Assembly: GCA_900541935.1 (NCBI GenBank)
Contig: UQLZ01000001.1
Span: forward strand, 62,001 to 126,000
DNA length: 64,000 nucleotides
Source: an uncultured Prevotellaceae bacterium
GTDB lineage: Bacteria > Bacteroidota > Bacteroidia > Bacteroidales > Muribaculaceae
Direction: 5' to 3'
Part shown: positions 27,821-39,643 of the stretch, one piece after another
Layout: each line of letters begins with the position of its first letter
How positions within the stretch are numbered: the first letter of the stretch is position 1
Notes under the pieces: generated by a model
Told to the model about the DNA's origin: nothing
The model's input: the letters and a program-made list of their open reading frames with translations, nothing else
Databases searched by the model: none
Made by a program: the position numbers and the translations under genes

Positions 27821-27832
27821 GTTGATTTGTAG
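27821..27832 (+). promoter_or_regulatory. Candidate SusR-type operator upstream of susC
   Basis: GTTGATTTGTAG here is identical to 21809-21820 in the GH31 promoter. It lies 40 bases upstream of the -33 box of the SusC promoter, a normal place for an activator. The extended form GATTTGTAGGTGATAGTA resembles GATTTGTAGAAGATAGGA at 25959. Confidence 0.5.
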
Positions 27833-27872
27833 GTGATAGTATTTGCAAATTACTATATTTTCAATATGAGCC

Positions 27873-27904
27873 GTTGACAATGCTTTTATAATCTCTTAAC
27901 TTTG
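27873..27904 (+). promoter_or_regulatory. Promoter of the SusC-SusD operon
   Basis: GTTG (27873-27876) and TAACTTTG (27897-27904) are exactly 20 bases apart. The leader to ATG 27946 is about 35 bases. Confidence 0.75.
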
Positions 27905-27945
27905 CGAAAGTTAACAATTTTACCAAAATTTCAATATCAAAATCA

Positions 27946-30936
27946 ATGGCAAATAAAGACATTTTTCGACAGTCACTATTCTTGCTGATGTTGTTGATAG
28001 CAGGTGCTCAAGTTGTGTTTGCACAGCATGTCAGTGTTAGTGGAACGGTAACTGATCCGATGGGTGAACCTCTAATAGGGGTTAGTGTTGTTGTCCCTGG
28101 AACAAAGACTGGTACTGCAACCGACATTTCCGGTAGATTCAGTTTGGAGGCTGATGCCAAGGGAAAACTCCGTTTTTCTTACGTTGGCTATAAGACAGTA
28201 GAGGAGTCAATCAATGGACGCACTAATATTAATGTGCAGATGGTTGAGGATTCCGAAGTCCTCAGTGAAGTTGTTGTAATCGGCTACGGAACTATGGATA
28301 AGAAAGAATTAACGTCGGCAATTTCACATATTAGTGAAAAGGATTTCCTTTCTGCAAGTTCCATAGACCCGACGATGATGATTCAAGGTAAGGTTCCTGG
28401 TGTTTCCATTACCAATACAGGTGCTGGTGATCCTAACAATCAGGCAAGTATTCAGATTCGAGGTGTTTCCTCACGTTCAGCAGGACTTGGCCCGCTAATT
28501 GTTATCGACGGTGTTCCGGGCGGTAATCTGACAAATGTTAATCCAAACGACATTGCGTCTTTCGATATATTGAAAGACGGTGCCGCTTCGGCTATTTATG
28601 GTACACGCGGTTCAAATGGCGTTATCCTTGTAACGACAAAGAAAGGTTCCAAAGACGGAAGAACACACACTTCATATTCAGGTAATGTTGTGTTTGATAA
28701 CGCTATCCGCGAACTTGATATGATGAGTGCTCAAGATTACCGTGAAGTGCGTCTTGGCTGGGGTGACCGTGGCGTTGACCTTGGCGGTAATGAAGACTGG
28801 TTCGATGCTGTTACCCGTACTGGTATTACAACACAGCACACTTTGACAGTAAGTGGTGGTAATGACCGTAGCAATTACCGTGTCAGTGCTGATTATCGTA
28901 ATGCTCACGGTATAGACCTTCGCTCAAAGCGAGAGGAATATGGAGCACGTGCTTCGGTTATGCACACAACAAAAGGAGGACTGTTTACAATCAACTTGAA
29001 TGTTGCACCGCGTATCATTTATCGTGATAATGCCGATTGGAGCGTCTTCCGCAATGCGATAGAGGCAAACCCGACGACTCCTATTATGGACCCTGAAAAT
29101 CCTAACCTATATTACAATTTCCAAGGTCAGGTTGTTGGAAGCAACCCTGTTGAATTGCAGAAACTCGAGAAAAACCACGCTGATACAAAACTTCTTGACT
29201 GGGACGGAACAGTTAAGTTGAACTTGCTTCCGCTGCTTGCAAAGGGAGGAATAAGCAATCATAATCTTTCAACGCAGATAATGTTTGCCGATCACCAGTA
29301 TAGCAATAACGATTCATGGTTCCGCCCGTCAACAAGTACTCTTGCAATCAATAGCGGTTATGACGGAGAGGCAAGCCGTGCTTATTCAAAAGAGCGTCAG
29401 TATATTCTTGAGTGGCTTGCAAACTACAGCACAAGTATAGCCGACAAGCATAATATTAAGGCTATGGTGGGATATTCTTATCAGTATTCAAGATATGAAG
29501 GTTTTGATATGTCAAACAAGGACTTCCCAAATGATGGACTTGGTTCGGATAATATGGGTTCAGGAGAACTTGCAAAAGAAGAAGGAGAAGTTCTTATGGG
29601 CAGTTACAAGAATGATGCAAAGTTGATTTCTTTCTTTGGCAGAATAAGTTATGATTATAAAGGCAAATATCTGTTTACCGCATCATTGCGACACGAAGGT
29701 TCTTCAAAATTTGGTGCCAATCATAAGTGGGGTAACTTCCCTGCTGTTTCTGCTGGTTGGCGTATCTCGGAAGAGGAATTCCTTGACGGAGCAGAATGGA
29801 TAAATGATTTGAAGATTAGAGGTGACTACGGAGTTACGGGTAATCAGGATTTTGGCAGTTATAATTCTTTGAATACAATGACAGGATTTGGCTATTATTT
29901 CTATAATGGCAAGTATTTTCAAGTTTGGGGCCCTTCAAAGAACGTTAATCCGGACTTGAAGTGGGAAAAGGGTAAAAACTGGAATATTGGTGTTGATTTC
30001 TCTTTGTTTGACAATCGCTTCTATGGTTCATTGAACTATTTTAACCGCCGTCAGCAAGATTTGCTCGGAAACTATAAGGTATCCGTTCCTCCTTATTTAT
30101 TTGACGAAACATTTGTAAATGTTGGAACGATGAAGAATACCGGCTTTGAGTTTGACTTTGGGTTCAATGCAGTCAATAAGAAGGATTTCTCTTACAGTTT
30201 CAACGTTATTGGTACGGTTATGAGTAACAAGTTCGTTGATTTCAGCAACTCTAAATATGTTGGCCAGGACTTCTATAATGTTTGCAGCACTGAAGATCCG
30301 TATCCGCATTATAATTTGCAGCGTATAGAAAAAGGCAAGCCACTTGGCAACTTCTATATGTGGAAATTTGCAGGAATAACAACCGAAGGAGATTGGCTGG
30401 TTTATGATAAGGAAGGAGATATAATCCGTGCTTCACAGGCAACAGACGAGGACCGTCAGGTTGTTGGTAACGGTATGCCTAAGTTCTCAATGTCAACAAG
30501 CCATAACTTCCGTTATAAGAATTTTGATTTGGCTTTATTCTTCCGTGGGGCTTTTGGATTTGACATTTTCAACATCCATGATTTCTATTACGGAACAAGA
30601 AACTTTACCGGAAACAGGTTAAAGAAAGCATACGGCAAGAATTTTGATATCAATCCCGACGCCAATCCTGTTGTATGTGATTATTTCCTTGAAAGGGGAG
30701 ATTACTTTAAACTTGATATGATTACGCTCGGTTACAATCTGTCTATTCCAAATTGCCGTTTCCTTGACGGGCTACGCGTTTACGGAACAGTCAAGAACGT
30801 ATTTACAATCACTAAGTTTAGCGGAGTTGACCCGTCAACATATCAGGTAAACGGTTTGACCCCAGGCGGACAAGGTTCTCGTTCTTATTATCCGTCAACA
30901 CGCCAGTTCATTTTTGGTGTTCAACTTGATTTCTAA
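27946..30936 (+). CDS. SusC-like TonB-dependent outer-membrane receptor
   Basis: 996 residues. The signal peptide ends near VFAQ. A carboxypeptidase-regulatory-like domain (VSGTVTDPMGEPLIGVSVVV, about 30-105) is followed by the TonB-box region and plug. The plug has the SusC signatures LIVIDGVPGG and ASAIYGTRGSNGVILVTTKKG (about 180-235). The remaining ~750 residues form the 22-strand barrel, ending in STRQFIFGVQLDF. It imports oligosaccharides across the outer membrane using energy from TonB, with the SusD lipoprotein acting as a lid. First gene of a six-gene operon with gaps of only 5-27 bases. Confidence 0.96.
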   Translation: MANKDIFRQSLFLLMLLIAGAQVVFAQHVSVSGTVTDPMGEPLIGVSVVVPGTKTGTATDISGRFSLEADAKGKLRFSYVGYKTVEESINGRTNINVQMVEDSEVLSEVVVIGYGTMDKKELTSAISHISEKDFLSASSIDPTMMIQGKVPGVSITNTGAGDPNNQASIQIRGVSSRSAGLGPLIVIDGVPGGNLTNVNPNDIASFDILKDGAASAIYGTRGSNGVILVTTKKGSKDGRTHTSYSGNVVFDNAIRELDMMSAQDYREVRLGWGDRGVDLGGNEDWFDAVTRTGITTQHTLTVSGGNDRSNYRVSADYRNAHGIDLRSKREEYGARASVMHTTKGGLFTINLNVAPRIIYRDNADWSVFRNAIEANPTTPIMDPENPNLYYNFQGQVVGSNPVELQKLEKNHADTKLLDWDGTVKLNLLPLLAKGGISNHNLSTQIMFADHQYSNNDSWFRPSTSTLAINSGYDGEASRAYSKERQYILEWLANYSTSIADKHNIKAMVGYSYQYSRYEGFDMSNKDFPNDGLGSDNMGSGELAKEEGEVLMGSYKNDAKLISFFGRISYDYKGKYLFTASLRHEGSSKFGANHKWGNFPAVSAGWRISEEEFLDGAEWINDLKIRGDYGVTGNQDFGSYNSLNTMTGFGYYFYNGKYFQVWGPSKNVNPDLKWEKGKNWNIGVDFSLFDNRFYGSLNYFNRRQQDLLGNYKVSVPPYLFDETFVNVGTMKNTGFEFDFGFNAVNKKDFSYSFNVIGTVMSNKFVDFSNSKYVGQDFYNVCSTEDPYPHYNLQRIEKGKPLGNFYMWKFAGITTEGDWLVYDKEGDIIRASQATDEDRQVVGNGMPKFSMSTSHNFRYKNFDLALFFRGAFGFDIFNIHDFYYGTRNFTGNRLKKAYGKNFDINPDANPVVCDYFLERGDYFKLDMITLGYNLSIPNCRFLDGLRVYGTVKNVFTITKFSGVDPSTYQVNGLTPGGQGSRSYYPSTRQFIFGVQLDF

Positions 30937-30956
30937 CAACTTGAAAATATAGAAAA

Positions 30957-32693
30957 ATGAAGATATTCAAACATATAGCAGCGGCAGCAGTCCTTGCCGT
31001 AGCGTTCACAAGTTGTACAGACTTGGATGAGACCTTATATGACCAGGTAGGAACGCAAAACTACTATAATACTAAGAATGACGTTATCCGTGCGGCATTC
31101 CGTCCGTTCGAGCATGCTTTCTGGAGCATTCAGAGCCGCCATGTTCTTAATGAACTTAGTGCGGACCAGTTAATAACACCTACTCGTGACGGCTGGTGGG
31201 ACGACGGAGGCAAATGGCGTCGTCTGCACTATCACCAATGGAATGTAGAGGACGGTGGTGATGCCCAGACAGAATGGAACGGTTGTTTCCAGGGGATTAT
31301 GCAGTGTAATTATGTTATTGAAGACCTTGCAAAGTTGAATCCTGATAAATTTGGTTTCACACAGGTTGAATTTGACAATATTAATGCCCAGTGCCGTGCG
31401 TTGCGTGCGTGGTTCTATCTTCGTCTTCTTGACGCTTTCAGAAATATACCTTTGGCTGTCAGTTACAGTGATGTTTCTAAGAATACAGATTATCAGGTTG
31501 AGCCTAAGGTTATCTTTGAATTTATAGAAGGCGAGTTGAAGGCTTGCTCAAAGTTGCTTACAAAGAAGGAAAGTCTTGGTTCTGGCGAGAACATTCAGGG
31601 ACAATGGACTCAGGCTGGTGCTGTCGCTTTATTAGTACGTCTTTATCTTAATGCTTCCGTATATATAGGAGAAGACCGCTATGCTGATTGTGAACGCGTA
31701 GCACAGGATATTCTTGACGGAGTTTATGGAGCATACGAAGTTGCTGACCGCTGGGATGCAGCCTTCGATTGGGATAACAATAAGTGTGATGAGGTAATAT
31801 TCGGATTTCCAGGAGATCAAGGTTATTCATTCTGGCACTATCAGGGCGATACATTCTGGTGGACTGCTCCTGCAAAAGCCCATTTCTATTTTAATGATAG
31901 AAAAGCAAAAGGTGGAGGCCATAACACAAAATATGCAGCGTCTCCTTCATACGACCTTAATGGAGAACTTTATAAGTATGAACTTGGTATGCCAATCCAG
32001 AATTTCCGCAAATATCCGGGTGATGAGCGAATGAAACTGTACCGTAATCTCGGTAACAGCACTCGTGAGGGTATGTTCCTGTTCGGTTATCTGGAGTATA
32101 TCGATGACAACGGCAAGAAGGCACGCGTTCGTGCACCAGAACAGCCGTATGACCTCTATATCCGTGATGCTGTTGGTAATTTCCAAGGAATGGCACCGGA
32201 TAAGTGGCCGTCAAACAAGACAAGCAATCTTATGAATGGTGACCATAACTCAGGATGGCATTTTGCAAAATATCCGTTCTATAGCGACGATGATGCTCAT
32301 CAAATGGAAAGTGACTATACGGAAATTCGCTTGCCGGAAATTATCTATTCTTTGGCGGAATGCAAATTGCGTGCCGGTAACAAGCAAGAGGCTGCAAAAC
32401 TGCTTAATAGTGTTCGCAAACGCAATTATCCTGAAGAAAATTACAAACAAGTCCTTTATGCACCAGAGGGCAAAGCCCAACTTGATGAAAAGGAAATGCT
32501 TGCAGAGTGGGGACGCGAGTTCTTTGCTGAAGGCCGTCGCCGTATCGATTTGATACGATTCGGCAAGTTTTCTTCCGGTACTTGGTGGGATAAGACACCT
32601 GATGCTAACAAGAATACGGAAATATTCCCTATTATGCGTCCTATCCTTAATTCTAACCCTGCTTTGGTTCAGAACCCGGGTTACAATAAGTAA
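30957..32693 (+). CDS. SusD-like starch-binding lipoprotein
   Basis: 578 residues. The signal peptide ends in a lipobox (VAFTSC), so the mature protein is lipid-anchored at the cell surface. The SusD fold is shown by TPR-like helices (FNNINAQCRALRAWFYLRLLDAFRNIPLAV) and the C-terminal RagB/SusD part: RLPEIIYSLAECKLRAGNKQEAAKLLNSVRKRNY and LAEWGREFFAEGRRRIDLIRFGKF. It captures the glycan and hands it to SusC. The gene starts 20 bases after susC. Confidence 0.95.
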   Translation: MKIFKHIAAAAVLAVAFTSCTDLDETLYDQVGTQNYYNTKNDVIRAAFRPFEHAFWSIQSRHVLNELSADQLITPTRDGWWDDGGKWRRLHYHQWNVEDGGDAQTEWNGCFQGIMQCNYVIEDLAKLNPDKFGFTQVEFDNINAQCRALRAWFYLRLLDAFRNIPLAVSYSDVSKNTDYQVEPKVIFEFIEGELKACSKLLTKKESLGSGENIQGQWTQAGAVALLVRLYLNASVYIGEDRYADCERVAQDILDGVYGAYEVADRWDAAFDWDNNKCDEVIFGFPGDQGYSFWHYQGDTFWWTAPAKAHFYFNDRKAKGGGHNTKYAASPSYDLNGELYKYELGMPIQNFRKYPGDERMKLYRNLGNSTREGMFLFGYLEYIDDNGKKARVRAPEQPYDLYIRDAVGNFQGMAPDKWPSNKTSNLMNGDHNSGWHFAKYPFYSDDDAHQMESDYTEIRLPEIIYSLAECKLRAGNKQEAAKLLNSVRKRNYPEENYKQVLYAPEGKAQLDEKEMLAEWGREFFAEGRRRIDLIRFGKFSSGTWWDKTPDANKNTEIFPIMRPILNSNPALVQNPGYNK

Positions 32694-32720
32694 TGTTCCA
32701 CTACCAAAATAAAACGAAAA

Positions 32721-33905
32721 ATGAAACTGAAAAATTTTATATATGCGATTGCCGGTCTTAGCCTTGTTGCATCTATGACTGGATGCGAGGGTGAAAAAGA
32801 CCTTGTTATTATTGAAGGAAATCTGCCTATCAAGACTTCAACGCTATATATGGTCGGAGATGCAACGCCTAATGGCTGGAGCATCGATTCTCCAACTCCG
32901 TTTGAGGCAGGAACAGAAGATCCGCTTGTGTTTACTTGGGAAGGCAACTTGAACAAGGGAGAGATGAAACTTTGCCTGACAACCGGCAGTTTTGATGCTC
33001 CTTTTATCCGTCCTGCAATTAATGGAGCAGAGATAGGTAAGACTGAAATAGTTGATGCAGAGTTTAAGATGCATGCCGGTGATCCTGATGACAAGTGGAA
33101 AGTTGTTGAGCCAGGAGTATATCGCCTGTCGTTTAACTTGAGGAACTGGACAATGAGTTCTCTTTATATTAAAGGTCAGGATGAGCCCGAAAAAGAGCCT
33201 ATTAAAGCAGATGCTTTATATATTGTTGGCGATGCTACCCCTAATGGTTGGAATATTGATTCCCCAACCTTGCTGAACAAGACTTCTGATTATATTTATG
33301 AATATGAGGGACTCCTAAATGCAGGAGATTTTAAGGCTTGCACATCAACAGGCAGTTGGGATGTTCCGTTCGTAAGGCCATCAACCGACGGTTGCAAGAT
33401 TTCAGAAAATGGAGTTGAGAGTGCAGAGTTCCTTTATGTCACTAATCCAGACAATAAATGGAAGGTAACAACAGCCGGTACATATCATTTGACATTTGAC
33501 CTTGAGAACTGGACTATAACAGCAGAGTTTAAGGGCGGATTGTCTCCAGATAAGGAGCCAATTGAAAGTAATACGCTTTATATGATTGGAGATGCAACGC
33601 CAGGTGGCTGGAGTATGGATAATGCAACGGCTCTGACACAATCCACTGACAACAAATATATATTTACTTGGGAAGGAGATCTTGTTCAGGGCAATATGAA
33701 GGCTTGTCTTGAACCTGACGGAACATTCTCCTGCCCGTTCTTGCGTCCAACATTTAGCGGATGTAAAATAAATGCAAATGGGGTTGAGGATAGCGAGTTT
33801 ATATATACAACGAACCCTGATGACAAATGGAGAGTTGAAGAGGCTGGGAAGTACCGATTGGTATTTGATTTGCAAAATTGGACACTTCAAGTAACAAAAC
33901 TATAA
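32721..33905 (+). CDS. SusE/SusF-like lipoprotein with three glycan-binding modules
   Basis: 394 residues with a lipobox (SMTGC at the signal peptide end). Three repeated modules open LYMVGDATPNGWSIDSPTP, LYIVGDATPNGWNIDSPTL and LYMIGDATPGGWSMDNATA at about residues 37, 168 and 287. Each ends in a DDKWKV/DNKWKV/DDKWRV turn and a Y-R-L-(S/V)-F strand. Aromatic residues at repeated places are likely sugar contacts. SusE and SusF hold starch at the surface without cutting it; this protein would do so for the substrate of this locus. Internal repeats are strong enough to suggest recent module duplication. Confidence 0.9.
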   Translation: MKLKNFIYAIAGLSLVASMTGCEGEKDLVIIEGNLPIKTSTLYMVGDATPNGWSIDSPTPFEAGTEDPLVFTWEGNLNKGEMKLCLTTGSFDAPFIRPAINGAEIGKTEIVDAEFKMHAGDPDDKWKVVEPGVYRLSFNLRNWTMSSLYIKGQDEPEKEPIKADALYIVGDATPNGWNIDSPTLLNKTSDYIYEYEGLLNAGDFKACTSTGSWDVPFVRPSTDGCKISENGVESAEFLYVTNPDNKWKVTTAGTYHLTFDLENWTITAEFKGGLSPDKEPIESNTLYMIGDATPGGWSMDNATALTQSTDNKYIFTWEGDLVQGNMKACLEPDGTFSCPFLRPTFSGCKINANGVEDSEFIYTTNPDDKWRVEEAGKYRLVFDLQNWTLQVTKL

Positions 33906-33921
33906 ATAACAATAAAACACA

Positions 33922-35340
33922 ATGAAAAAAATGACAATATTATCAGCAACGTTGGCTGCTGCAGCATTAATTAGTGCATGCACCGACGATATTGAAATGC
34001 GACGTCCTCCAAAATTTGAGTTGCCAGAACTGCCGGAGGTGGGAAATATCCATAACTATAAGGCTCCTCTTTACTGGAGCGTTTATGAGTATTGCTGGCT
34101 TCAGGAAAAGGCTGGCGTTGCTAACGAGGATATGGATATTACCCCGTCAGAGTGGGATAAGATTATAGATTGGGTGGCAACTGACTTGAAGCCCTATGGT
34201 TATGATATGGTATGCACAGACGGCTTTATTCCTATGCTTGCCAAGGACGAGTCTGGCTATATGACTCATTATGGTTCCATGTCAATCAAAGAACTTGTCG
34301 AGAAATGCAAGGCAAAGGGATTGAAAGTCGGAATCTATGATAATCCTCTTTGGCTTCACGGTTCTGATGATACAAAAATTGCGGGAACAGATTATACATT
34401 TGGCTCTCTAAGATATAATGGTTCAGACCAGGTTCAAAATCCGAAAGATGAAGACAAGTGGTTCGGTTGGGTTGTTGCAACGCATGCTGGTGCAAAAGAG
34501 TATATAGACGGATTTTTCAAGCACTATCATGATTTGGGCATTGATTATATCCGTATGGATTTTATGTCATGGTATGAAGACGGCAAGGACCGCAATATTG
34601 GTACTGTAGGTCGTGGGTATGGTAGAGATGTCTATGCCCGTGCTTTGAACTATATTGCCGAATCTGCCAAGAAATATGGAATTTTCACATCCGTTGTGAT
34701 GCCACACTTGAATGATGATGCCCTTCTTGAGGCTAAATATGGCAATATGGTCCGTATAGTTGCAGATACAGGAGACGGTGGCTGGTGGCATTGCTCTGCA
34801 TGTGACCGTGGGCAATCATTCGCAAGTTGGCCTAATTGCAACAATATGTTTGACGGTTTTACATACTGGTCACATATAGCGGGCCGAGACAAAGTTATAC
34901 TTGACGGTGACTTTATCCGCCTTAACACTTTCTCAACAGATGCAGAAAAGGAATTTGTCATTTCCTTGCAACTTATGGCAGGAGGTCCGGTAACTGTTTC
35001 TGACCAATATAGCACTATCGGTGACAATACCAAGTTTTACACTAATGAGGAAATGTTAGCCTTGAATGCAGACCGCTTCGTTGGTAAGCCTATAAGTGAC
35101 AAGTTGAATGATGCAAATAATCAGGTTTGGTTCGGTCAAATGTCGAATGGTGACTATGTTGTTGGTATCTTTAATAGAGATGATAGTCCTAAGTCTGTTA
35201 CAGTGAACTTTTCAGATCTTGGGGTCTCTGGAGAATATAATGTTAGAGACTTGTGGAAACATGCAGATGAAGGAAAAGCGGAATCACTTACCGCAACAAT
35301 ACCTGCTCATGGATGTAAGATTGTAAAACTTTCAAAATAG
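33922..35340 (+). CDS. Surface lipoprotein glycoside hydrolase, clan GH-D (GH27/GH36-like)
   Basis: 472 residues. The signal peptide ends in a lipobox (ALISAC), so the enzyme sits on the cell surface. It is a TIM-barrel hydrolase: the likely nucleophile is D213 in YIRMDFMSW and a candidate acid/base is D282 in RIVADTGDGG. LMAGGPVTVSDQ and a C-terminal beta-sandwich (VVGIFNRDDSPKSVTVNFSDLG ... HGCKIVKL) are like GH27/GH36 enzymes. GH27 includes alpha-galactosidases and isomaltodextranase. With GH31 and GH97 neighbours, an endo- or exo-activity on an alpha-1,6-glucan is plausible, but the exact family and substrate are not settled. Confidence 0.65.
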   Translation: MKKMTILSATLAAAALISACTDDIEMRRPPKFELPELPEVGNIHNYKAPLYWSVYEYCWLQEKAGVANEDMDITPSEWDKIIDWVATDLKPYGYDMVCTDGFIPMLAKDESGYMTHYGSMSIKELVEKCKAKGLKVGIYDNPLWLHGSDDTKIAGTDYTFGSLRYNGSDQVQNPKDEDKWFGWVVATHAGAKEYIDGFFKHYHDLGIDYIRMDFMSWYEDGKDRNIGTVGRGYGRDVYARALNYIAESAKKYGIFTSVVMPHLNDDALLEAKYGNMVRIVADTGDGGWWHCSACDRGQSFASWPNCNNMFDGFTYWSHIAGRDKVILDGDFIRLNTFSTDAEKEFVISLQLMAGGPVTVSDQYSTIGDNTKFYTNEEMLALNADRFVGKPISDKLNDANNQVWFGQMSNGDYVVGIFNRDDSPKSVTVNFSDLGVSGEYNVRDLWKHADEGKAESLTATIPAHGCKIVKLSK

Positions 35341-35345
35341 GGTAA

Positions 35346-37454
<2,109 letters not shown>

Positions 37455-37472
37455 TTTTAAAATTTAGATAAT

Positions 37473-38366
37473 ATGAAAAACGTAAGAAGAATTATTTTGT
37501 CGTTGGCGATGATTATGTTTGCAGTATCAGCAAATGCTGGTCGCCTTTGGATTATTGGTGATGCAACACCGTATGGATGGGATTTGGATAATGCAACAGC
37601 ACTATTGTCAAGTCCTAAAAACGAAACCGTTTATACCGGAACTATTCACTTGAAAGCAGGAATGGAATTTAAGTTTGCAACGGCTCCTGAATTTGGAAGC
37701 GAAGAATTTGGAGGAGCGTTGGATGCTGCTATGGTTGACGGTAAAATCAATCTTGCAACGGGTAGCAACGATAGTGGTTATGCAAAATTAAAAGTAGAGA
37801 ATGACGGTAATTATTTTATTACCGTGGATACACAAAATCTTGTTGCAACGTTTGTTTTGTCGGCATATCAAGATGCAGAACTTCGACATTGTTCTTTATT
37901 TATGGTAGGCGATGCAACGGAAAATGGTTGGGATATTATGAAAGGAACGCCACTTTATCAGGACTCAGAGGAACCATATATTTATAGAGCGGAAAATCTT
38001 TCATTGAAGGTTGGTGAGTTTAAGATTGCCACTTCCTTGAGAGGTGCTTGCTCATGGGATCCGAAATATTGGTATTTTAGAGATGCCAATGACAGTGGAA
38101 AGATTGCTCTTGCTCAAGAAGGTGACTTGAAGTGGAATATCAGTGAGGAAAAACAGTATAACGTAACTGTTAATACAAAAGATTTGACAATTGTAATAGG
38201 ATTACCCGCCCCGAGTGGAATAGAAAGTATTGAAGTAGAGGAGTCTGAGCAAAAAGCGGAATACTACAATCTGATGGGAGTTAGAGTGATGAATCCGCAA
38301 CCTGGATTGTATATTCGCAAGACAGGCTCTAAATGTGAAAAAGTCTTTGTAACTGAGTTCAGATAA
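37473..38366 (+). CDS. SusE-like secreted protein with T9SS-type tail
   Basis: 297 residues, signal peptide ending near ANA. Two modules open RLWIIGDATPYGWDLDNATA (about residue 25) and SLFMVGDATENGWDIMKGTP (about 142), the same fold as in the SusE/F lipoprotein and the protein at 24513. The C-terminus AEYYNLMGVRVMNPQPGLYIRKTG ... VFVTEFR is like that at 24513 and fits a short sorting tail. It lacks a lipobox, so it probably reaches the surface by the T9SS rather than as a lipoprotein. Last gene of the SusC operon. Confidence 0.75.
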   Translation: MKNVRRIILSLAMIMFAVSANAGRLWIIGDATPYGWDLDNATALLSSPKNETVYTGTIHLKAGMEFKFATAPEFGSEEFGGALDAAMVDGKINLATGSNDSGYAKLKVENDGNYFITVDTQNLVATFVLSAYQDAELRHCSLFMVGDATENGWDIMKGTPLYQDSEEPYIYRAENLSLKVGEFKIATSLRGACSWDPKYWYFRDANDSGKIALAQEGDLKWNISEEKQYNVTVNTKDLTIVIGLPAPSGIESIEVEESEQKAEYYNLMGVRVMNPQPGLYIRKTGSKCEKVFVTEFR

Positions 38367-38396
38367 ACCACTGTTCCCCTATTTGTGTATGATAAA

Positions 38397-38421
38397 TGTT
38401 AATTTAATAAAAAAATTAACA
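38397..38421 (+). terminator. AT-rich hairpin after the SusC operon
   Basis: TGTTAATTT (38397-38405) pairs with AAATTAACA (38413-38421). It is AT-only apart from one pair and has no T-tail, so the call is uncertain. Confidence 0.4.
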
Positions 38422-38434
38422 AGGTCTTGCGGAT

Positions 38435-38465
38435 TTTGTTGTTTATTAAATAATTCGTACCTTTG
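38435..38465 (+). promoter_or_regulatory. Promoter of fabD
   Basis: TTTG (38435-38438) and TACCTTTG (38458-38465) are 19 bases apart, a full consensus promoter 37 bases before the ATG. Confidence 0.75.
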
Positions 38466-38501
38466 CGGTCTGAAAATTAATATATTAATTTAATAAGGCT
38501 T

Positions 38502-39380
38502 ATGAAAGCATTTGTATTCCCTGGACAGGGCGCGCAGTTTGTAGGTATGGGTAAGGACCTGTACGAAAACAATGCAACTGCCAAAGAATTGTTTGAGAAA
38601 GCAAACGAAATTTTAGGTTTTAGAATCACAGATTTGATGTTCGAAGGAACAGAAGAAGATTTGCGCCAAACAAAGGTTACACAACCGGCAATTTTCTTGC
38701 ATTCTGTAATCCTTGCCAAGACAATGGGCGAGGAATTCAAACCAGAAATGGTTGCAGGTCACTCACTTGGTGAGTTCTCAGCACTTGTAGCAGCAGGCGC
38801 ACTTTCTTTTGAAGATGGCTTGAAGTTGGTTGCAACACGTGCAATGGCTATGCAAAAGGCGTGTGAGGCACAACCATCAACAATGGCTGCTATTCTTGGT
38901 TTGACTAACGAACAAGTAGAGGAAATATGCGCGTCAATCGACGCAATCGTTGCTCCGGCTAACTATAACTGCCCGGGTCAAGTTGTTATCTCAGGTACAG
39001 AAGAAGGTATCGACGCTGCATGCGAAAAGGCTACTGCTGCTGGTGCTCGCCGCGCTTTGAAATTGAAGGTTGGTGGCGCGTTCCACTCTCCGTTGATGCA
39101 ACCTGCTCACGAAGAATTGGCTAACGCTATCAATGCTGCTCAATTTGCAACACCTATCTGCCCTGTTTATCAAGACGTTGACGCTAAACCTCACACAGAT
39201 GCAGAGGAAATCAAGGCTAACTTGATTGCTCAGTTGACTGCTCCTGTTAAATGGACACAAATCGTTCAAGCAATGATTGCTGATGGTGCTGATGATTTTA
39301 CAGAACTTGGCCCTGGCACAGTACTCCAAGGTCTTGTTAAGAAAATCGACCGTAACGTTGCTACTTCTGGCCGTCAATAA
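38502..39380 (+). CDS. fabD: Malonyl-CoA:ACP transacylase
   Basis: 292 residues. It moves malonyl groups from CoA to acyl carrier protein for fatty-acid synthesis. Opening motif FPGQGAQFVGMGKDL, nucleophile S88 in GHSLGE and catalytic H195 in GGAFHSPLM are all in place, and the end has ELGPGTVLQGLVKKI. It stands alone with its own strong promoter and terminator; other fab genes are not in the window. Codon use is biased to a small set, as in highly expressed genes. Confidence 0.96.
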   Translation: MKAFVFPGQGAQFVGMGKDLYENNATAKELFEKANEILGFRITDLMFEGTEEDLRQTKVTQPAIFLHSVILAKTMGEEFKPEMVAGHSLGEFSALVAAGALSFEDGLKLVATRAMAMQKACEAQPSTMAAILGLTNEQVEEICASIDAIVAPANYNCPGQVVISGTEEGIDAACEKATAAGARRALKLKVGGAFHSPLMQPAHEELANAINAAQFATPICPVYQDVDAKPHTDAEEIKANLIAQLTAPVKWTQIVQAMIADGADDFTELGPGTVLQGLVKKIDRNVATSGRQ

Positions 39381-39397
39381 GGATATTTCAATAAATC

Positions 39398-39440
39398 AAA
39401 AAAAGCGAACCAATGGCGAATGCTGTTGGTTCGCTTTTTT
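39398..39440. terminator. Terminator of fabD
   Basis: The arm at 39398-39413 (A-run then GCGAACCAA) pairs fully with TTGGTTCGCTTTTTT (39426-39440). Symmetric A- and T-runs would allow action in both directions. Confidence 0.88.
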
Positions 39441-39571
39441 AGTGCTTGGTAAAGATTAATCCGAGTTAGTATTGTTGTGTACTTATAGGGGAATATATGG
39501 TTATTTTCGTTTGGTTCTTAGACAACTTTTAATTGTTTTGGTATTTTTTTGTAACATTTTTTTGTTTTTCA

Positions 39572-39601
39572 CTTGGTATTTGTAATTTTTTAGTAAATTT
39601 G
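39572..39601 (+). promoter_or_regulatory. Promoter of the large secreted-protein operon
   Basis: TAAATTTG (39594-39601) matches TAnnTTTG. CTTG (39572-39575) lies 18 bases upstream, one or two short of the usual spacing. Confidence 0.5.
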
Positions 39602-39643
39602 CAGGTGGATATGTTCTAAATTATTAACTAAAAAAGAATAGTA

